From Heterocephalus glaber (Eukaryota; Chordata; Mammalia; Rodentia; Bathyergidae), in NCBI RefSeq assembly GCF_000247695.1, contig NW_004624742.1, positions 5,278,703-5,342,702 of the forward strand: a stretch of DNA of 64,000 nt, in the 5' to 3' direction. Below the pieces are notes generated by a model, which had not been told where the DNA came from, made no database searches, and saw nothing but the letters and a program-made list of their open reading frames with translations. Shown here in pieces: positions 41,601 through 53,500 of this stretch; the stretch's first letter is position 1; the number at the start of each line of letters is the position of its first letter. Position numbers and translations under genes: made by a program.

Positions 41601-42469
41601 CATCATACACAATCAAGTAAAAAGCAGTTGTATGCATGGAGGCGGGGAACTTTGAGGGAAGCTGGTTAGGCATTGAGTTTTTGTGTCTTGTTCTTCAAAT
41701 CCACATCATGGTCCATCATCATATGTTTATTGGTTTAGTAAATGCATTCTAAATAGTTATGTTAGTGGGTAGGGATAAGCATGTATGAGGCTGACAGTGT
41801 ACTTACCTTTGTAGAATTCACAGTTGAACTGGAACCATGTGGTAGTAAAGAACTTGTTACAATTACAGAGGGGAAAGGGCATGAAAATATAAGCCTGACC
41901 ATTTCATTAGGCTGCTAGAGAGTCTGACATTTGACAATCTGGGCCTCCTCTCAGATTATGAGGAACATACTTTCCCTGTCGGAAGGTGTGAAGGAGAGGG
42001 TGGGCTGCCAAACTACTGAGAGGAGGAGGTGGCAGACGTACTGCTGTACAGGTGGAGGGAGGGTCAGCCTGGTGGCCCTGGAGATGCTTCCCATCTGCTG
42101 CTGGTAAAACCCACTACCTTTGGCAAGGCAGCCTGATGCCTCCAGCTCAGAGTTTATGGGATAATTTACTTGTTATCTGAGGCATTTATAGGGTGTAGGT
42201 GTTCCATATCTTCCAGGGAAGGTAAATGTGGCAAAGACTTGTTCCAGCTCCCAGCCCACTGACTCATCAGTCACCTTGACTTTGGGCAGGCCAGTGAACA
42301 CTCTGAGCCTTTCCTGTGAAGCAGTAAGATGGTCTGGGTCCAGACACAGAAAGGGCCTGATGCCAGTTGGGCTGATAGGAAGCCCAAGGTACTGCTGTCT
42401 TGGGGATTGAGTCGGGGTTAGGCACAGGCTGGACACCATTATGGGATTTCCAGATCTTCCATGATCCAG
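41601..42469. other. No gene or clear repeat seen
   Basis: Non-repeat sequence. An 88-codon minus frame (42173-42439) has an AG/GT pair around 42290-42330, but the segment between is only about 41 bp. I do not call it. Confidence 0.4.
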
Positions 42470-42949
42470 CCCCTCTCCATTTCACCTTACCCCACTTTCC
42501 TGTTTGTTTCTCAACACCAAGCTAGCAGGTAGGTCCTTCACATACCCCCAAACACAGGGAAACAAATTCCCACCTCACTGACTTTGTTTAGGATTGGATC
42601 CCTGATCCTGCAGTTCCCCTTAGCTCATCTCTCAAGCCCACCTCTCATTCTGCCCTTCTCAGTAAACCCTGCTTAACTTCTACAGCACATACTGACCTTT
42701 TTGCTTTTGGATATCCCCATTTTAGCTGCTCTTCATTAATTATAGCATCATTCACTCAGTTCATCAGAAAGCCTTATCTATTCTTTTTCCCAAATTCACC
42801 CCCATTTCCAGGGCTTTACCCTAGTTACCTCTTGGTTGGATTATTAAATACCCTTGTAAATTGGTCTCCCTGACCTCACTCTGCTTCTTTCCAACCCCTC
42901 TGTATTCCATGCAGTACTTAATGATTTTTAATTTTGTAAAAGAATAATT

Positions 42950-43123
42950 TTCTTCTGCAGTCTCAGGGTCTTCACACTGAGCTACATCCTCAGACACCCT
43001 CCCCTCCCCCAATGAGACTAAGTCACTCTTAGTTGCTCAAGCTGGGCTCAAACTTGTGATTGTCCTGTCTCAGCCTGTCAAGAGAGTTGTGATTACATGT
43101 GTCACCACGTCTGGCTTCAGTGG
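42950..43123 (-). mobile_element. B1-dID composite SINE
   Basis: Antisense ID-like unit (GTCTTCACACTGAGCTACAT), C-rich linker, then antisense B1 (GCTCAAGCTGGGCTCAAACT, CACCACGTCTGGCT). Confidence 0.7.
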
Positions 43124-43531
43124 TCTTTTAAAAGGTATATTAGCTCCTGTCCCTCCCCTGCTTAAAATTTTCCAGTAGTTTCCCAAACACCCCCCACCAG
43201 TCCACTAAGCTCTGCTAATTGACACTTGGCTGCCTTCCCAGACTCTTCTCATTTCATCATTCATCTTGCTCTTTTTGTTTTGGGACTTCAGCTGTTTTTC
43301 AGTTCCTCAAAAAGACCAAATTATTACTCCTACTTCTGGGCTTTTGGACCTACTACTTACTACGTCTAGAAATGTCTCAGCTCTTTAGTGCCTGCCTCCT
43401 TCTCATCACTCAGCACTTGATTCAAATGTCATCACCTCAGCAAGGTCTTCCTGGCCACATTCTAAAGTAGCACTTGCACTCTTTAGTTCACACTTTATTT
43501 CATTATATTCTTTATATCATTAACATTTTTC

Positions 43532-43680
43532 TTTTGCTTTTTGAGGCAGGGTCTCCTTTTGTAGTTCAGGCTGGCCCTGAACTCACTATGTAGCCCAGGC
43601 TGGCCTCAAACTCATGGCAGTCCTCCTGCCTCAGCCTCCTGAGTGCTGGAACTACAGGTGTGTCCCACCACATGCGGCTC
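43532..43680 (-). mobile_element. B1-type SINE with target duplication
   Basis: GAGGCAGGGTCTCCTTTTGT, two GGCTGGCC motifs, GCCTCAGCCTCCTGAGTGCT. TATATCATTAACATTTT is duplicated at about 43514 and 43681. Confidence 0.95.
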
Positions 43681-43845
43681 TATATCATTAACATTTTCTG
43701 AAATTACCTGTTTCCTTTGTTTGCTTTTCTCTGCTGGAGAGGAAGCACCTCCAAAATAGAAATAATATCTTGTTATATCCACAGAATTTAAAATTATGCC
43801 TAACATATGAACAAGACTAATAAATGTTGATTAATAATTTATTAC

Positions 43846-44225
43846 ACGATTATTAAATGCCTTCTACATAGTTGGCACTGAAAATCTATAATTTAAAAAA
43901 ATCCATAATTACTGCCATTGAGTAGATATACAAACACATATCCTAGATTAAGGATTCTTAAAGGTATTTGAAGCTAGTTTCTGGAAAGTGATTTAATGAT
44001 TTCAAACAAAAAACTAATGAAATAATTCTGTTCACATTCACTCAACTAATTTAAAATGTAAAGTTATTTGGGATTTCCATAAACATTTTAAGTTTGGTAG
44101 GAGCCTGTGTATACAATTGCCAACAGCCTCTGATTTGCCAAAGGTCAGGAAATTTTCAGGACTTATATTACTTGACCTCTAGCCTCTGCTATTGTTGACA
44201 ATTCCTTCTTGGACATTCTGCCCTC
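43846..44225. other. No gene or clear repeat seen
   Basis: AT-rich, unassigned. It may include further L2 sequence. Confidence 0.35.
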
Positions 44226-44232
44226 TCTTGAG

Positions 44233-44308
44233 TTCCTTTTTTTTTTTTTCCTGGTACTGGGGATCGAACTCAGGACCTTGAACTTGTGAGGCAGGTGCAG
44301 CACCACTC
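44233..44308 (-). mobile_element. Truncated ID SINE
   Basis: T14 head, CTGGTACTGGGGATCGAACT, then GAGGCAGGTGCAGCACCACT, where it stops within box A. Confidence 0.8.
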
Positions 44309-44509
44309 CATAGACATTCTGTTACTTTCTTGTTTCATGACATTTACTATAAGGACTGTACTGGTCAGTTCATTACAGCTAGTTTTAGTTATCAATTATA
44401 GATTATTTTGGATATGTATCATTTTATGATACTGTTAAAAATCTTAGTCATGAAAATGTACGTTTAAAATAATTTTATCCATACATATTAATAATACAGA
44501 ATAATGAGG
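44309..44509. other. No gene or clear repeat seen
   Basis: A 200-bp AT-rich spacer. Confidence 0.4.
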
Positions 44510-45000
44510 TTCATTCTAGTATGTAAGTATGTATGTAACATTTTATTTTCATTCCCATTACTGCTCTTTTCCTTTTCTTCCTTGCCCTTTTCCCCTTCCA
44601 CATTCCTGTCATTTCACATTTTATTTATTTTTAAATTGCTCATAGAAGAGAAAACATGCTATATTTAACTTTCTGGGTCATTTCACTTAACATTATGGTC
44701 TCCACTTCCACCAGTTTTTCTGCAAATGACCTGATTTTGTTCTTTATGGCTGAATAATACTCCATTGTGTATATAAATCATGTTTTATCCATTCATTAGT
44801 TGATAGACATCTAGGCTTTTTTCCATAGCTTAGCTATTGTGAATTACTCTGCAATAAACATGTGTATGTATGTATCACTATAGTATGCTGTCTTTAATTC
44901 TTCTGTGAATATAATAAAGTGGTATAGTTGGAACAAATGTTATGTCTATTTTTAGTTTTTTTGAGGCATCTCTACTGAAAAAAACATGTTACTATTCTAT
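44510..45000 (-). mobile_element. L1 3' end
   Basis: The antisense 3' UTR pyrimidine tract (CTCTTTTCCTTTTCTTCCTT, CCCTTTTCCCCTTCC) leads to the ORF2 end (TATGGCTGAATAATACTCCA, GTTTTATCCATTCATTAGTT). It is the same family as the copy at 28005-28445 but older. Confidence 0.8.
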
Positions 45001-45470
45001 TGTATTAAATCTCATGATATTGTTCATTGAACAGTAAATTGATGATGAATATAATATCAGTAGTGTAGTAGAGAAAAATATAAGTGTAAATATTTAGTAG
45101 GGTTATAGTTGAGCATACACCATGAATCTGTATCAGGTAGGACAAGTTAATCTGCAAAAGTGTTGATTTAGCACAGTAGCTTAAAAAAGTTCAAACGGGA
45201 AATATAGTGCTGGATATCTAAAAATTGGACTTTATTGGGATGTGAATGGTCCCTAGGGGCATTGCTTCTTGTGACACTTTGTCTTGTAGTGCTATAAAGC
45301 TATCAAATTTTGACACAATTTTCAAAGTATAGTTGCTCCTCTGGTATATCAACTGGTATTTCCCAGAAGTATAGGAAACTGATTATGTTAGAAAAAGTAG
45401 AGACCAAAGTTATAGTGATATCATTCAAAGTACTTCTTAGAGCAAAAATATGAAAGATGACTGAAAATTA
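45001..45470. other. No gene or clear repeat seen
   Basis: AT-rich, unassigned. Confidence 0.4.
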
Positions 45471-45477
45471 TGGTGAA

Positions 45478-45965
45478 TTTTAAAAATTATTACAGTGAAA
45501 GACATTACCATTAATCCTCAAAACACTGCCACTTGGTTCAAACACACAACTTCCATCATTTTTGCCATTTTCTGAAACAGTTCTGGAAACCTTCTTTAGT
45601 GAGTATCTTTATGAAGATAAAAAAATAATCACGAAAAAATACAGTGTCTGCTGCTTTTGAGAGCTATCTGACAGAAAGGCAGGCTTGTAAAAACATTGCA
45701 GTGTATCATCATCCTCCTTATTCACCAAATCTCACACTGTGTGGCTTGTGGCTCTTCCTCAAAGTCAAAGTGACCATGAAAGGAAAATGTTTTGAATAGA
45801 CTTAGGACACTGAGGCAGCCATAAGAGCTGAAGACACTCATGAAAGAAGACTTCCAAAACTGCTTCAGAAAGTAGCAAGAATGATGGGATAAGTTTGTTT
45901 AAAGTGAGAGGGATTCATGGCAATATGTCTTTTATAGTAGTGTCTTTTACTGTAACAAATTTTTA
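45478..45965 (+). mobile_element. Fold-back mariner-type remnant, copy 2
   Basis: Same family and orientation as the copy at 22480. CATCCTCCTTATTCACCAAA gives the transposase HPPYSP motif, and CTCAAAGTCAAAGTGACCAT the following stretch. The left arm (about 45500-45592) is an inverted copy of the right arm (about 45851-45938): CCAGAACTGTTTCAGAAA reversed against CCAAAACTGCTTCAGAAA. Frames are broken. It lacks the SINE that precedes copy 1. Confidence 0.7.
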
Positions 45966-46284
45966 AAAATGGTTTCACTATATTTTTTGATCATGTTTCA
46001 TATGCAAGTCATAGTCCTGTTAAGGTGCTTTGAAAACTTGAGAGAAAGCACAGAAAACTTTGGGCACAATTCTTTTATTAAAAGATCCTGTTGAAAGTAA
46101 GCAAGGAAAACAACTGGATGTGAATCCTGATTTATGGCTCAAGCTAGTCCTCAGTGAGCTGACCATAGATACTTTGGTAAACTGTTAAAAACAATTTTAT
46201 CCCTCTCACTATTTTGGAATAATTATTTTCATTATTTGTATTTTTGTTTGTAATCATTTTCAATGAGAATAATTAAATTCATAA
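45966..46284. other. No gene or clear repeat seen
   Basis: AT-rich spacer, perhaps partly L1. Confidence 0.35.
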
Positions 46285-47040
46285 TTAGAAGTCCTCCTAC
46301 AAAGAAAATTCTCAATCCTGGACAGAATTATTCACGAGTTCTGCCAAATATTTAAGAAATAATATCAATCCTCCATCTGTACAGAATTTTTAGAAGTTAG
46401 AACTGAACAATATACTTTCAGCTTTTGAGGCTAGTATTACTTTAATTTCAAAATCAGACAGCATTATGAGAAGAGTTACAAACCATTATCACTTATGAAA
46501 CAGGCAAAATACGTAACTATTGACAAAATATACTAATAAGCAAAAATAAAAATACATATGATCCAGTGGAGCTTATCCTAGGTTGCAAGGTTAATTTATC
46601 TTTTAAGTATCAATAAGTATAAATTGTTACAACAGAAATGACAAGAATAAAAGATCATCTGCCTAGATGCATTAATAGCCTTGGGCAAAATTGTTTTATG
46701 ACTTGTTTATGACTTAAAAAGCCAAAAACCTTAGCAAACTCTAGATACCAGAAATTTGTTCAACCCGGTAAAAGGTCTCTGTAGACACTTAGACTTGACA
46801 TATTTAATGGTGTAAAGCTGAACACTTTTCCTTTAAGACTAGAATAGGGAAGTCCCCCCTCTCCCTTAATGTTCAGTAGTGTTCTGAAGGTCCTAGCCAG
46901 GGCAGTAAGGCAAGAACTAGATTGGCAAAGAAGTAGTACAGTAATCCTTATTTGCTGATGACATGATTATATATATAGAAAATTCTAAGGATTCTACCTG
47001 AAAAAAACCTACTAGAACTAATAAATAGTAGAAAAAGTAT
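46285..47040 (+). mobile_element. Old L1 ORF2 fragment, sense
   Basis: Sense RT region: GCCAAATATTTAAGAAATAA, CCAGTGGAGCTTATCCTAGG, GTCCTAGCCAGGGCAGTAAG, and TGCTGATGACATGATTATAT, which encodes the decayed ADDMI catalytic box near 46957. Confidence 0.75.
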
Positions 47041-47599
47041 TCAGTTCTTGAAATGGCCAGAACCTTTATTCTGTAGACATCTTTGTTTCTATTGCCAATA
47101 TGGGGGTGTGGTACTTTCCACAAAAAACTCAAGGCTTTAATCACAGAACAAAGTTGTGATAGGTATGTTTGCTGGTTTTATTGAACTGATCCTTACAGAA
47201 GAGGCTTCCTTCCTCTCCCACTTGGTAAATATTTCTTCTCTGCCCTAGGGGATTTTCCTGAGAGACTCCTAAAGTAACAGTTGTTTTCCCAAACTCTTAA
47301 AACCTAAGGGCTACTCAGTGGTTCTGTGGTCTCGCAATGTATAACCAAGCTCAGAAGCTCCAAACACAAAACCCCCTGAGCCTTAAAAACCAAAGTGTAT
47401 TCTGACTCAAACTGGCACCCCATCACAAGCTCAGCGTTCCCTGTGGTGATGACCCTTGTGCAACAGAAGTGAAGGTGGAGGGAATCTCAGTTTAGCTCAC
47501 CCAGACGGTGGTTACCCTAATCCCAGGTGGGCTTTGATCAAAAGAGTCCTGTTTTGAGCTGTGCTATGCCCCCTCATTGGTTCTTTTTATTTAAAGTGA
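47041..47599. other. Unassigned, GC-richer segment
   Basis: About 47200-47590 is GC-richer and repeat-like in feel (possibly an old LTR), but neither ends nor family can be made out. Confidence 0.3.
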
Positions 47600-48650
47600 T
47601 ACATAAAAACATAAAAGATTGTACATATTAATGGGGTATTATGTGACATTTCAATACATGTACCCATCATACAATGTTCAAATCAGGTTAAAAATATCTC
47701 CTCAAACACGTTTCTTCTTGGTGAAAACATTAAAAAATCCTTTCATTTAACTTTTTGAGATATACAGTATGAAATTGTGATCTGTAGCTTCCCTACTGTG
47801 CAAGAGAATACTATCTCACTGTACATTAATACCTATTGACCAACTTTTCTGTCCCTCCCTCCCTCTCCCCAACCTCTGGTAATTGCCATTCTAGTTTCAA
47901 CTTTAATGAGATCAACTTTTTTATATGTCATATTAGTGAGAGCATGTAGTATTTGTTTTCCTGTACTTATTTCACTTAATATATGATCTTCACTTCTATC
48001 CATGTTGTCACAAATAACAATTTTGTTTCTTTTTATGGCTGATATTTTATTTTATATATAACATTTTCTTTATCCATTCATCAGTTAATGGACACTTTAG
48101 TTATTTTCATTTCTTGGCTATTATGAATAGTGCTACAGTGAGCAAGGGACTGAAGATGTCTCTTTAACATACTGATTTAATTTTTTTTATATATATACCA
48201 GTAGTGGGATTGATGGATCATATTATAGTTCTATTTTTAATTTTTTGAGGAACTTCCATACAGTTCTCATTAATGTATGTTCTAATTTATATTCTCACCA
48301 ACAGTATACACAGGTTCCCCTTTCTCCACATCCTTATCAGTACTTGTTATCTTTTGGCTTTTTGGTAATAGCCATTCTTACTGGACTGAGGTGACATCTT
48401 ATTATGGTTTTGATTTGTTTCCCTGAAGATTAATGATGATGAGCACTTTTTCATATACCTGTTGGCTTTTTGTATGTCTTTTGAGAAATGTCTGTTTAGT
48501 TCTATTGCCCATTTAAAATTTTTTTTTTTTTTGCTATTGAGTTTTTGGAGTTCCTTATATATTCTGGACATTAACACATTGTCAGATGTGTAGTCTTCAG
48601 GTATTTCATCCTATAGGTTTGTCTCTTCACTGTGATGATTTTTCTTTTGC
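47600..48650 (-). mobile_element. Old L1 3' UTR and ORF2 end
   Basis: Antisense L1MA/PB-like run: TTGTACATATTAATGGGGTA, CCAACCTCTGGTAATTGCCA, TCTTTATCCATTCATCAGTT, GTAGTGGGATTGATGGATCA, CTTTTTCATATACCTGTTGG. About 1 kb without interruption. Confidence 0.85.
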
Positions 48651-48675
48651 TTGCTTGCTTGCTTGCTTGATTGAT
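48648..48675. repeat. (GCTT)n microsatellite
   Basis: Five GCTT units, then GATT units. Confidence 0.85.
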
Positions 48676-48792
48676 TTAAAGTAGGGTCAACTATGGACAA
48701 GGAGTTTGAGAACTGGGTTCTAGCAGTTGGTCTACTGAAACTGGTTGACCTTGTCTCAGGTAATATCTCCAGGTCTTAAGTGTGTACATCTT

Positions 48793-48942
48793 TTGTTTTG
48801 TTTTGAGACATGGTCTTGCTATGTAGTTCAGGCTGGCCTCAAAATCACTAGGTAGCCCAGGTTGGCCTTCAACTTGCAGCATTTCTCCTGGCTTAGCTTC
48901 CTGAGTGCTGAGATTACAGGTGAGCACCACCACGTCCAGATT
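48793..48942 (-). mobile_element. B1-type SINE with internal duplication
   Basis: GAGACATGGTCTTGCTATGT, two GGCTGGCC/GTTGGCC motifs, CACCACCACGTCCAGA. Confidence 0.85.
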
Positions 48943-48944
48943 AA

Positions 48945-51660
48945 GTTTGTAGGTCTTTAAAGTGAGGGATTTAGACTAGCTTAGTGACTTTCAAATTCTT
49001 TTTCAAGATTCTTTATACAAAAGAAAAGTTATTTAGATGCTCTGAAATCTTATCTAGATGTACTGAAAAGGTTAGAGCTACTTTGGCTGATCCTTATAGA
49101 AGTGGGTTAGAAAGTTCTTTTTATACAAAAGATTATTTGTACACAGATGGATAATGTATTAATGAGACAATGTGAGAACAAAAGGTAAGGATGTGGGAGT
49201 GAGCAATCTAATATCACATTTTTGCATATCAAAAATGAAGATAAAGCTGTTATAGAAGATATTAGCAAATTGTTTCTCTGGAAGGTCTTGCACATTATGA
49301 CATGAAATAATATGAAGTTGTATGTATGTCACCTTTAAAATAGTACAGTACCTGATGATGCAGACACTCTGAGTTGTATGGTCCTAGTAAGTAGAAGTCA
49401 TATGGGCATCCAGGGCCCTAGCTTTTCTTGCTAATCTAATGAAAACGTTCACTGCTGCAACACTTTATTTGCTGTTTTATTCCTGTCAGAGGTCCTATGA
49501 GCTTGGTTGGGTCAAGGGTCACTCAGAAAACCAGCTTCCACTTTCTTTAATTATGCAAACTAGAGTGAGGTGACTGAGAACTTGCTTTTGATCTGTAAGA
49601 CATGGGGAGTTTTGCAAGCCCTAAGGGAGTACAGAATTTCCTGAAGATGTTGCAAGGTGGCTGGCTTTCTTCTGAAGTCAGGCAATATTTTCCTTTGCTT
49701 TGGTTATGACTGCAGAGGTGCTGGGAAGCAAAATGAAGACACCTTGGAGTGGGCTTTTCTCCATAGGCCCTGAGGCAAGGCCATCTCTTTGAGAGAGAAG
49801 AGCTTGTATCTAAAGGTATTTTGATCCCATTCCACCACCTCAGTTCTTCACTGGGAATCAGCTTTCCAAAACATAAATATTTTTCCTGAGGGAAGGGCAA
49901 GCAAAAGCTTGACGATTTACAGAAAGCTGGATGGGTGAGACTGTATAAGTTTGTATTTTGTCAGTTTAATTTGGAAAAGCTTCTTGGGAAACACATTTCA
50001 TCAGGACATTTCTGTAGCAATCATACAGGGCAGTCCTCAGTAGTAACTGCCCCATAACTTGTTTGCTCCAGGTTGCATTGTACATGCAAGGAGGGGCTAG
50101 GATTCCCCACTGGGGCCTTGATGTGCACACTCTGGCTTGTGCCTCTCAGGCTGGACAGTAAAATCCCAGGAGTCAGTCCCAACTTCAGATCCAGGTCTCT
50201 CTGGGTACATTTCATTCAGTTAAGTTGCCCCTGCTCCCCTCACCTGCCCTAGGTCCCACAGAGGTAGGCTTCTAGGTATTCTTACCCTTCTTCTTCTACC
50301 AGGACTTATAATGTCAGGCTATAAAGATTTTCAAAATTTAAAATGGTATCATATTCCTTGATTGTAGGCAAATCTTTATAGAGAAGTAGATCCTGTTTAC
50401 TAAGGAGTATGACGGGCAACTAGTCATGGATATGACTTATAAGCATAAGATGCTAATATCTTAAAGAAACTTCACAAAGTAGATTCAGTCTAGTAGGGTT
50501 TTTAAGATTTAAGAATCTCATGGGAATAGAAATATTCAAAGGTCAAAGTTTTTAAAAATAAAGGTGTTATCCTCTGAATATAATAGCATATGTATTTAAA
50601 TGGAAGTGAAACTCAGTCACACTGTTTACTTTTCACAGTAAAAGCTATGTAGAATTCAAATTGTTTCTATGGAAGAACAGGATTTTTGCAAAACATTTCT
50701 TCCCATACTCTGAAACTTGGGCGTTCCCAAGAAAACCTGGAAGTAATGTTTTATTGTAGGATGTCACATACTTCAGTAGTGAAGAATGTCACATGAGACC
50801 AGGGCATGGGGGATCTGAAGACAAGACAGTGCGGGTTCTGAGTCAGTAGAACACATGACTGAACCACAGACTGGGTCAGGCACCCAGGGCTTTGAGAACC
50901 CCCTGGGTGCTTATCTCTTGCCAAGGCTGAGAACTCAGCAAAAGGCAGTATCAGCGTTTAGAAGGATCCCACAATACCTGTGAGAGTTAGGTTGGGTGGA
51001 GTGGAGCTCAGTGTATATCAAGGTTCTAGAAAAAGCATAGTAAAGTTAAGGAGAGAATATAAGAGAGGTGGGGAGAAAGAATCATGAAAATTAACTTTTA
51101 ATATTTTTCATTTCTAGAGTTTTAGTCACTTTCCCTCCTATGTCCTTGAAAATATATTACTACCCAAAGACTTTAACCATTTTGGTTGGCTCTCAACCCT
51201 AGTTAACCTTGTCTTACTCATGGTTGCCACTGTTCTTGAAATTTTCTCCAAATTCAGACTTGTGTGTCTTAAGAAGCTCACACCCTGATAGCTTTCCTGT
51301 CTCTGGGTCTTTCCTCTGGAGGGTGCCTCGTCCCGGGCTGTGCTCTTCCTCATCTTGACCGTCAGCCCCACTTCGTAACACCCAATCCATCCTTCCATGC
51401 CTTCACAAAAGTCCTCTCCCATCTCTGACCACAACAGCAAAACTGGTGTGGTGTCTTTTAGGTGGTTACCATCTAAACCAGAATAGTTTTGGAAGTAAAA
51501 GGGGTGCTTTAGTTAAGAATGTTGGTGGACAACAAGTATAAATTAGAACTGTTCCAGGCACACCAGGATTATGTATCCAGTATTTATCCTAGTTGTGACA
51601 CCATCCCACTGATAGGCTGATTTTGAGAGCAGTCTTTGGATCTCCTGCATCTAGCCAGAA
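48945..51660. other. Long repeat-poor region, no gene found
   Basis: About 2.7 kb, the largest stretch with almost no recognisable repeat. Frames at 49547-49900 and 51138-51440 (minus) are 117 and 100 codons with no known domain. I looked for AG/GT-bounded open segments and found none convincing. It may be intronic or intergenic unique sequence. Confidence 0.4.
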
Positions 51661-51661
51661 G

Positions 51662-51785
51662 TTTTTTTTTAACACAGGGTCTCACTTTATAATTAAAGCT
51701 GGCCTTGAATTATGCAGTCCAGGCTGGACTCAAACTCATAGAAATTTTCCTGCCTCAGTCTCCTAAGTGCTGGGATTACAGCCAC
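51662..51785 (-). mobile_element. B1-type SINE
   Basis: ACACAGGGTCTCACTTTATA, CAGTCCAGGCTGGACTCAAA, GCCTCAGTCTCCTAAGTGCT. Confidence 0.8.
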
Positions 51786-52446
51786 TTTCTTAATCTCTCT
51801 CTTAATCTTTCTATTTGGATTTATAGAACATTGCAAATATAGTAGAGTTTTTGTATACCTCTTAGCCATCTTTTCCCCCTTGTACCCTTGGAAATGCAAA
51901 AATATTAACATTTGTCAAAATTAAGAAGGTCTATTGGTTCATTACTATTAACCACAAAGTTTATTTGGATTTAACCAATATTTTCATTAATATCTTCTTT
52001 CTGTTCCAATCCAGAGCAGGGCAGCACACTGCATTTAGTTTTAATTTGTTCCTCAGGTGTGGCACTTTCTCAGCCTTTCCTTAATTTTTATGACCTTGAC
52101 AGTCTTGAGGAATACTGGCTAAATACCATATAGGAACATGTCCCAACTGGGCTTGTTTTTTCTCATAATTAGACAGGTTATAGTGTATTGGGAGCATCCC
52201 ACAGAAGTCAAGTATTTCTCATTATCAGGCAGGATGTGATATCCACATGCTATCACTGATCTTAACCCTTATCACACAATAAAGGTAGTTTTTTCCTTTC
52301 TGTATTGTCTTCTGGAAGCAAATCACTAAATTTAACCCACCCTCAAAGAGTAGGCTGAGGTCTACCTATTGGAAAGATATATATATAAATAAGTGGACAA
52401 GGGCCTGGGGAAGAATATTATATACATATTTATTTAGAAATGCACA

Positions 52447-52532
52447 AGGGCTGGGGGTTTATCAGTGGCGCTGCCTTGCAAGCACAAGGTCCTGAGTTCA
52501 ATCCTTGGTACCGAGAAAAAAAAAATGGACAA
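52447..52532 (+). mobile_element. ID SINE
   Basis: AGGGCTGGGGGTTTATCAGT (box A damaged by a small deletion), GAGTTCAATCC, GGTACC and an A10 tail. Confidence 0.9.
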
Positions 52533-52554
52533 CTGTTTTCCAACGACCTTATTT

Positions 52555-53405
52555 CTGTTTTTAGTTTAAGAGCTTGTAGGAAAACAGCTTAAAAATCACT
52601 TTGTGGTTGTTCCCATTCAGTGGCCTGTACAGGAGTTGCAGCCTGGTCTTCAGTGGCAGGCTGAGTGCTTCAGTAAAGATCTGCTAGATCAGCACAGGAT
52701 TCCTGCACAGCCTGCACCATGGAATGAATAGCGATAAACTCAGGAGCTTGTGTGGTCCATTTAGCTTGAAATTCCTCTTTTTCATAGCCTTTTCAGCACT
52801 GGCCTACTCTTTTCACTCTCTTCAGAATTTTCTCATAAGCAGAGACCAGGCAGGACTTCCCATGAGTGCTTACTGGAGACTACACAGAACTTCCTAGACT
52901 ACTGTCATATCAGACTGAGTGTCCCTTGTTGTCACATGGTTGGCAGTGTCCACGTGGCACTGAGGAGAATCTGTTACAGTAGTGGCAGGCATGTTAACAT
53001 AAGATGCCTCTGAGAGGCTGGTCATCAGGACCATCAGGATGGTTAACCATCAGGATGATTACTTGCAAAAGATAGGGCTCCCAGAAGGCTGCCTGGATCT
53101 GGCTAGTGAGATATCCAGCAGCAAGAGTGACTTCAGTGGCACTAGCAAACTTAAGGACAGCCAGATGTCCAGTATTCTTGGAGAATATGACACTGGCATC
53201 TGCTGGGTTTTCAATGGTATAAGCTACTAGCAGATGTTTTTCCTTGGTTTTCTTCAGATTTATGATATAGATACCATCACTTTTCTTTTTTGTAGATGTA
53301 CTTTACCATTTGGAAATAAAAGTTGGTGCCATCTAAGTGAGTTCCTGTTGCAAGGAATTTGGGGACATCCTCCTCCTCCATATACAGGACTTCAAAGGTT
53401 CTGGA
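52555..53405 (-). pseudogene. RPSA: Processed pseudogene of RPSA (ribosomal protein SA)
   Basis: Intronless copy of the 40S subunit protein uS2 (laminin receptor) mRNA. On the minus strand, from about 53400, it reads an EEEDV segment, then [47 protein letters not shown] and [10 protein letters not shown]. This frame is open for about 110 codons. Small gaps follow, and a stop at 52910-52912 falls where the parent reads HSVGLMWW, with further stops after it. The C-terminal acidic repeats survive as QPATEDQAATPVQATEWE near 52640. The start codon is not preserved. The 3' UTR (TTAAGCTGTTTTCC) is recognisable, and an ID sits at its end. Ribosomal protein mRNAs are common retrocopy sources. Confidence 0.9.
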
Positions 53406-53409
53406 TATT

Positions 53410-53500
53410 GTGTTTTCCTTTTTGTGGTGCTGGGGATAAAACCCAGGGTCTCATACATGGTATGTAAGTACCACAGAGCTACACCTCCAGCCCATAAGTT
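53410..53500 (-). mobile_element. Old tRNA-type SINE
   Basis: Antisense ID-like unit: GGTGCTGGGGATAAAACCCA, ACCACAGAGCTACACCTCCA, GCCC end. Confidence 0.75.

Larger units (their letters stand above)
42470..43845 (+). mobile_element. L2 LINE, split by SINEs
   Basis: Sense L2 phrases: TTTCCAGTAGTTTCCCAAAC, GCACTTGATTCAAATGTCAT, AGCAAGGTCTTCCTGGCCAC, ending AATAAATGTTGATTAATAA. SINEs at 42950-43123 and 43532-43680 interrupt it. Confidence 0.75.

Noticed and set aside
41600..42470. Minus-strand frame with AG/GT pair near 42290-42330
   Set aside because: The bounded segment is only about 41 bp and lacks a partner exon.
47236..47250. CTTCTCTGCCCTAGG shared with bases 1-15
   Set aside because: A 15-bp match without flanking similarity is within chance for a 64-kb window.
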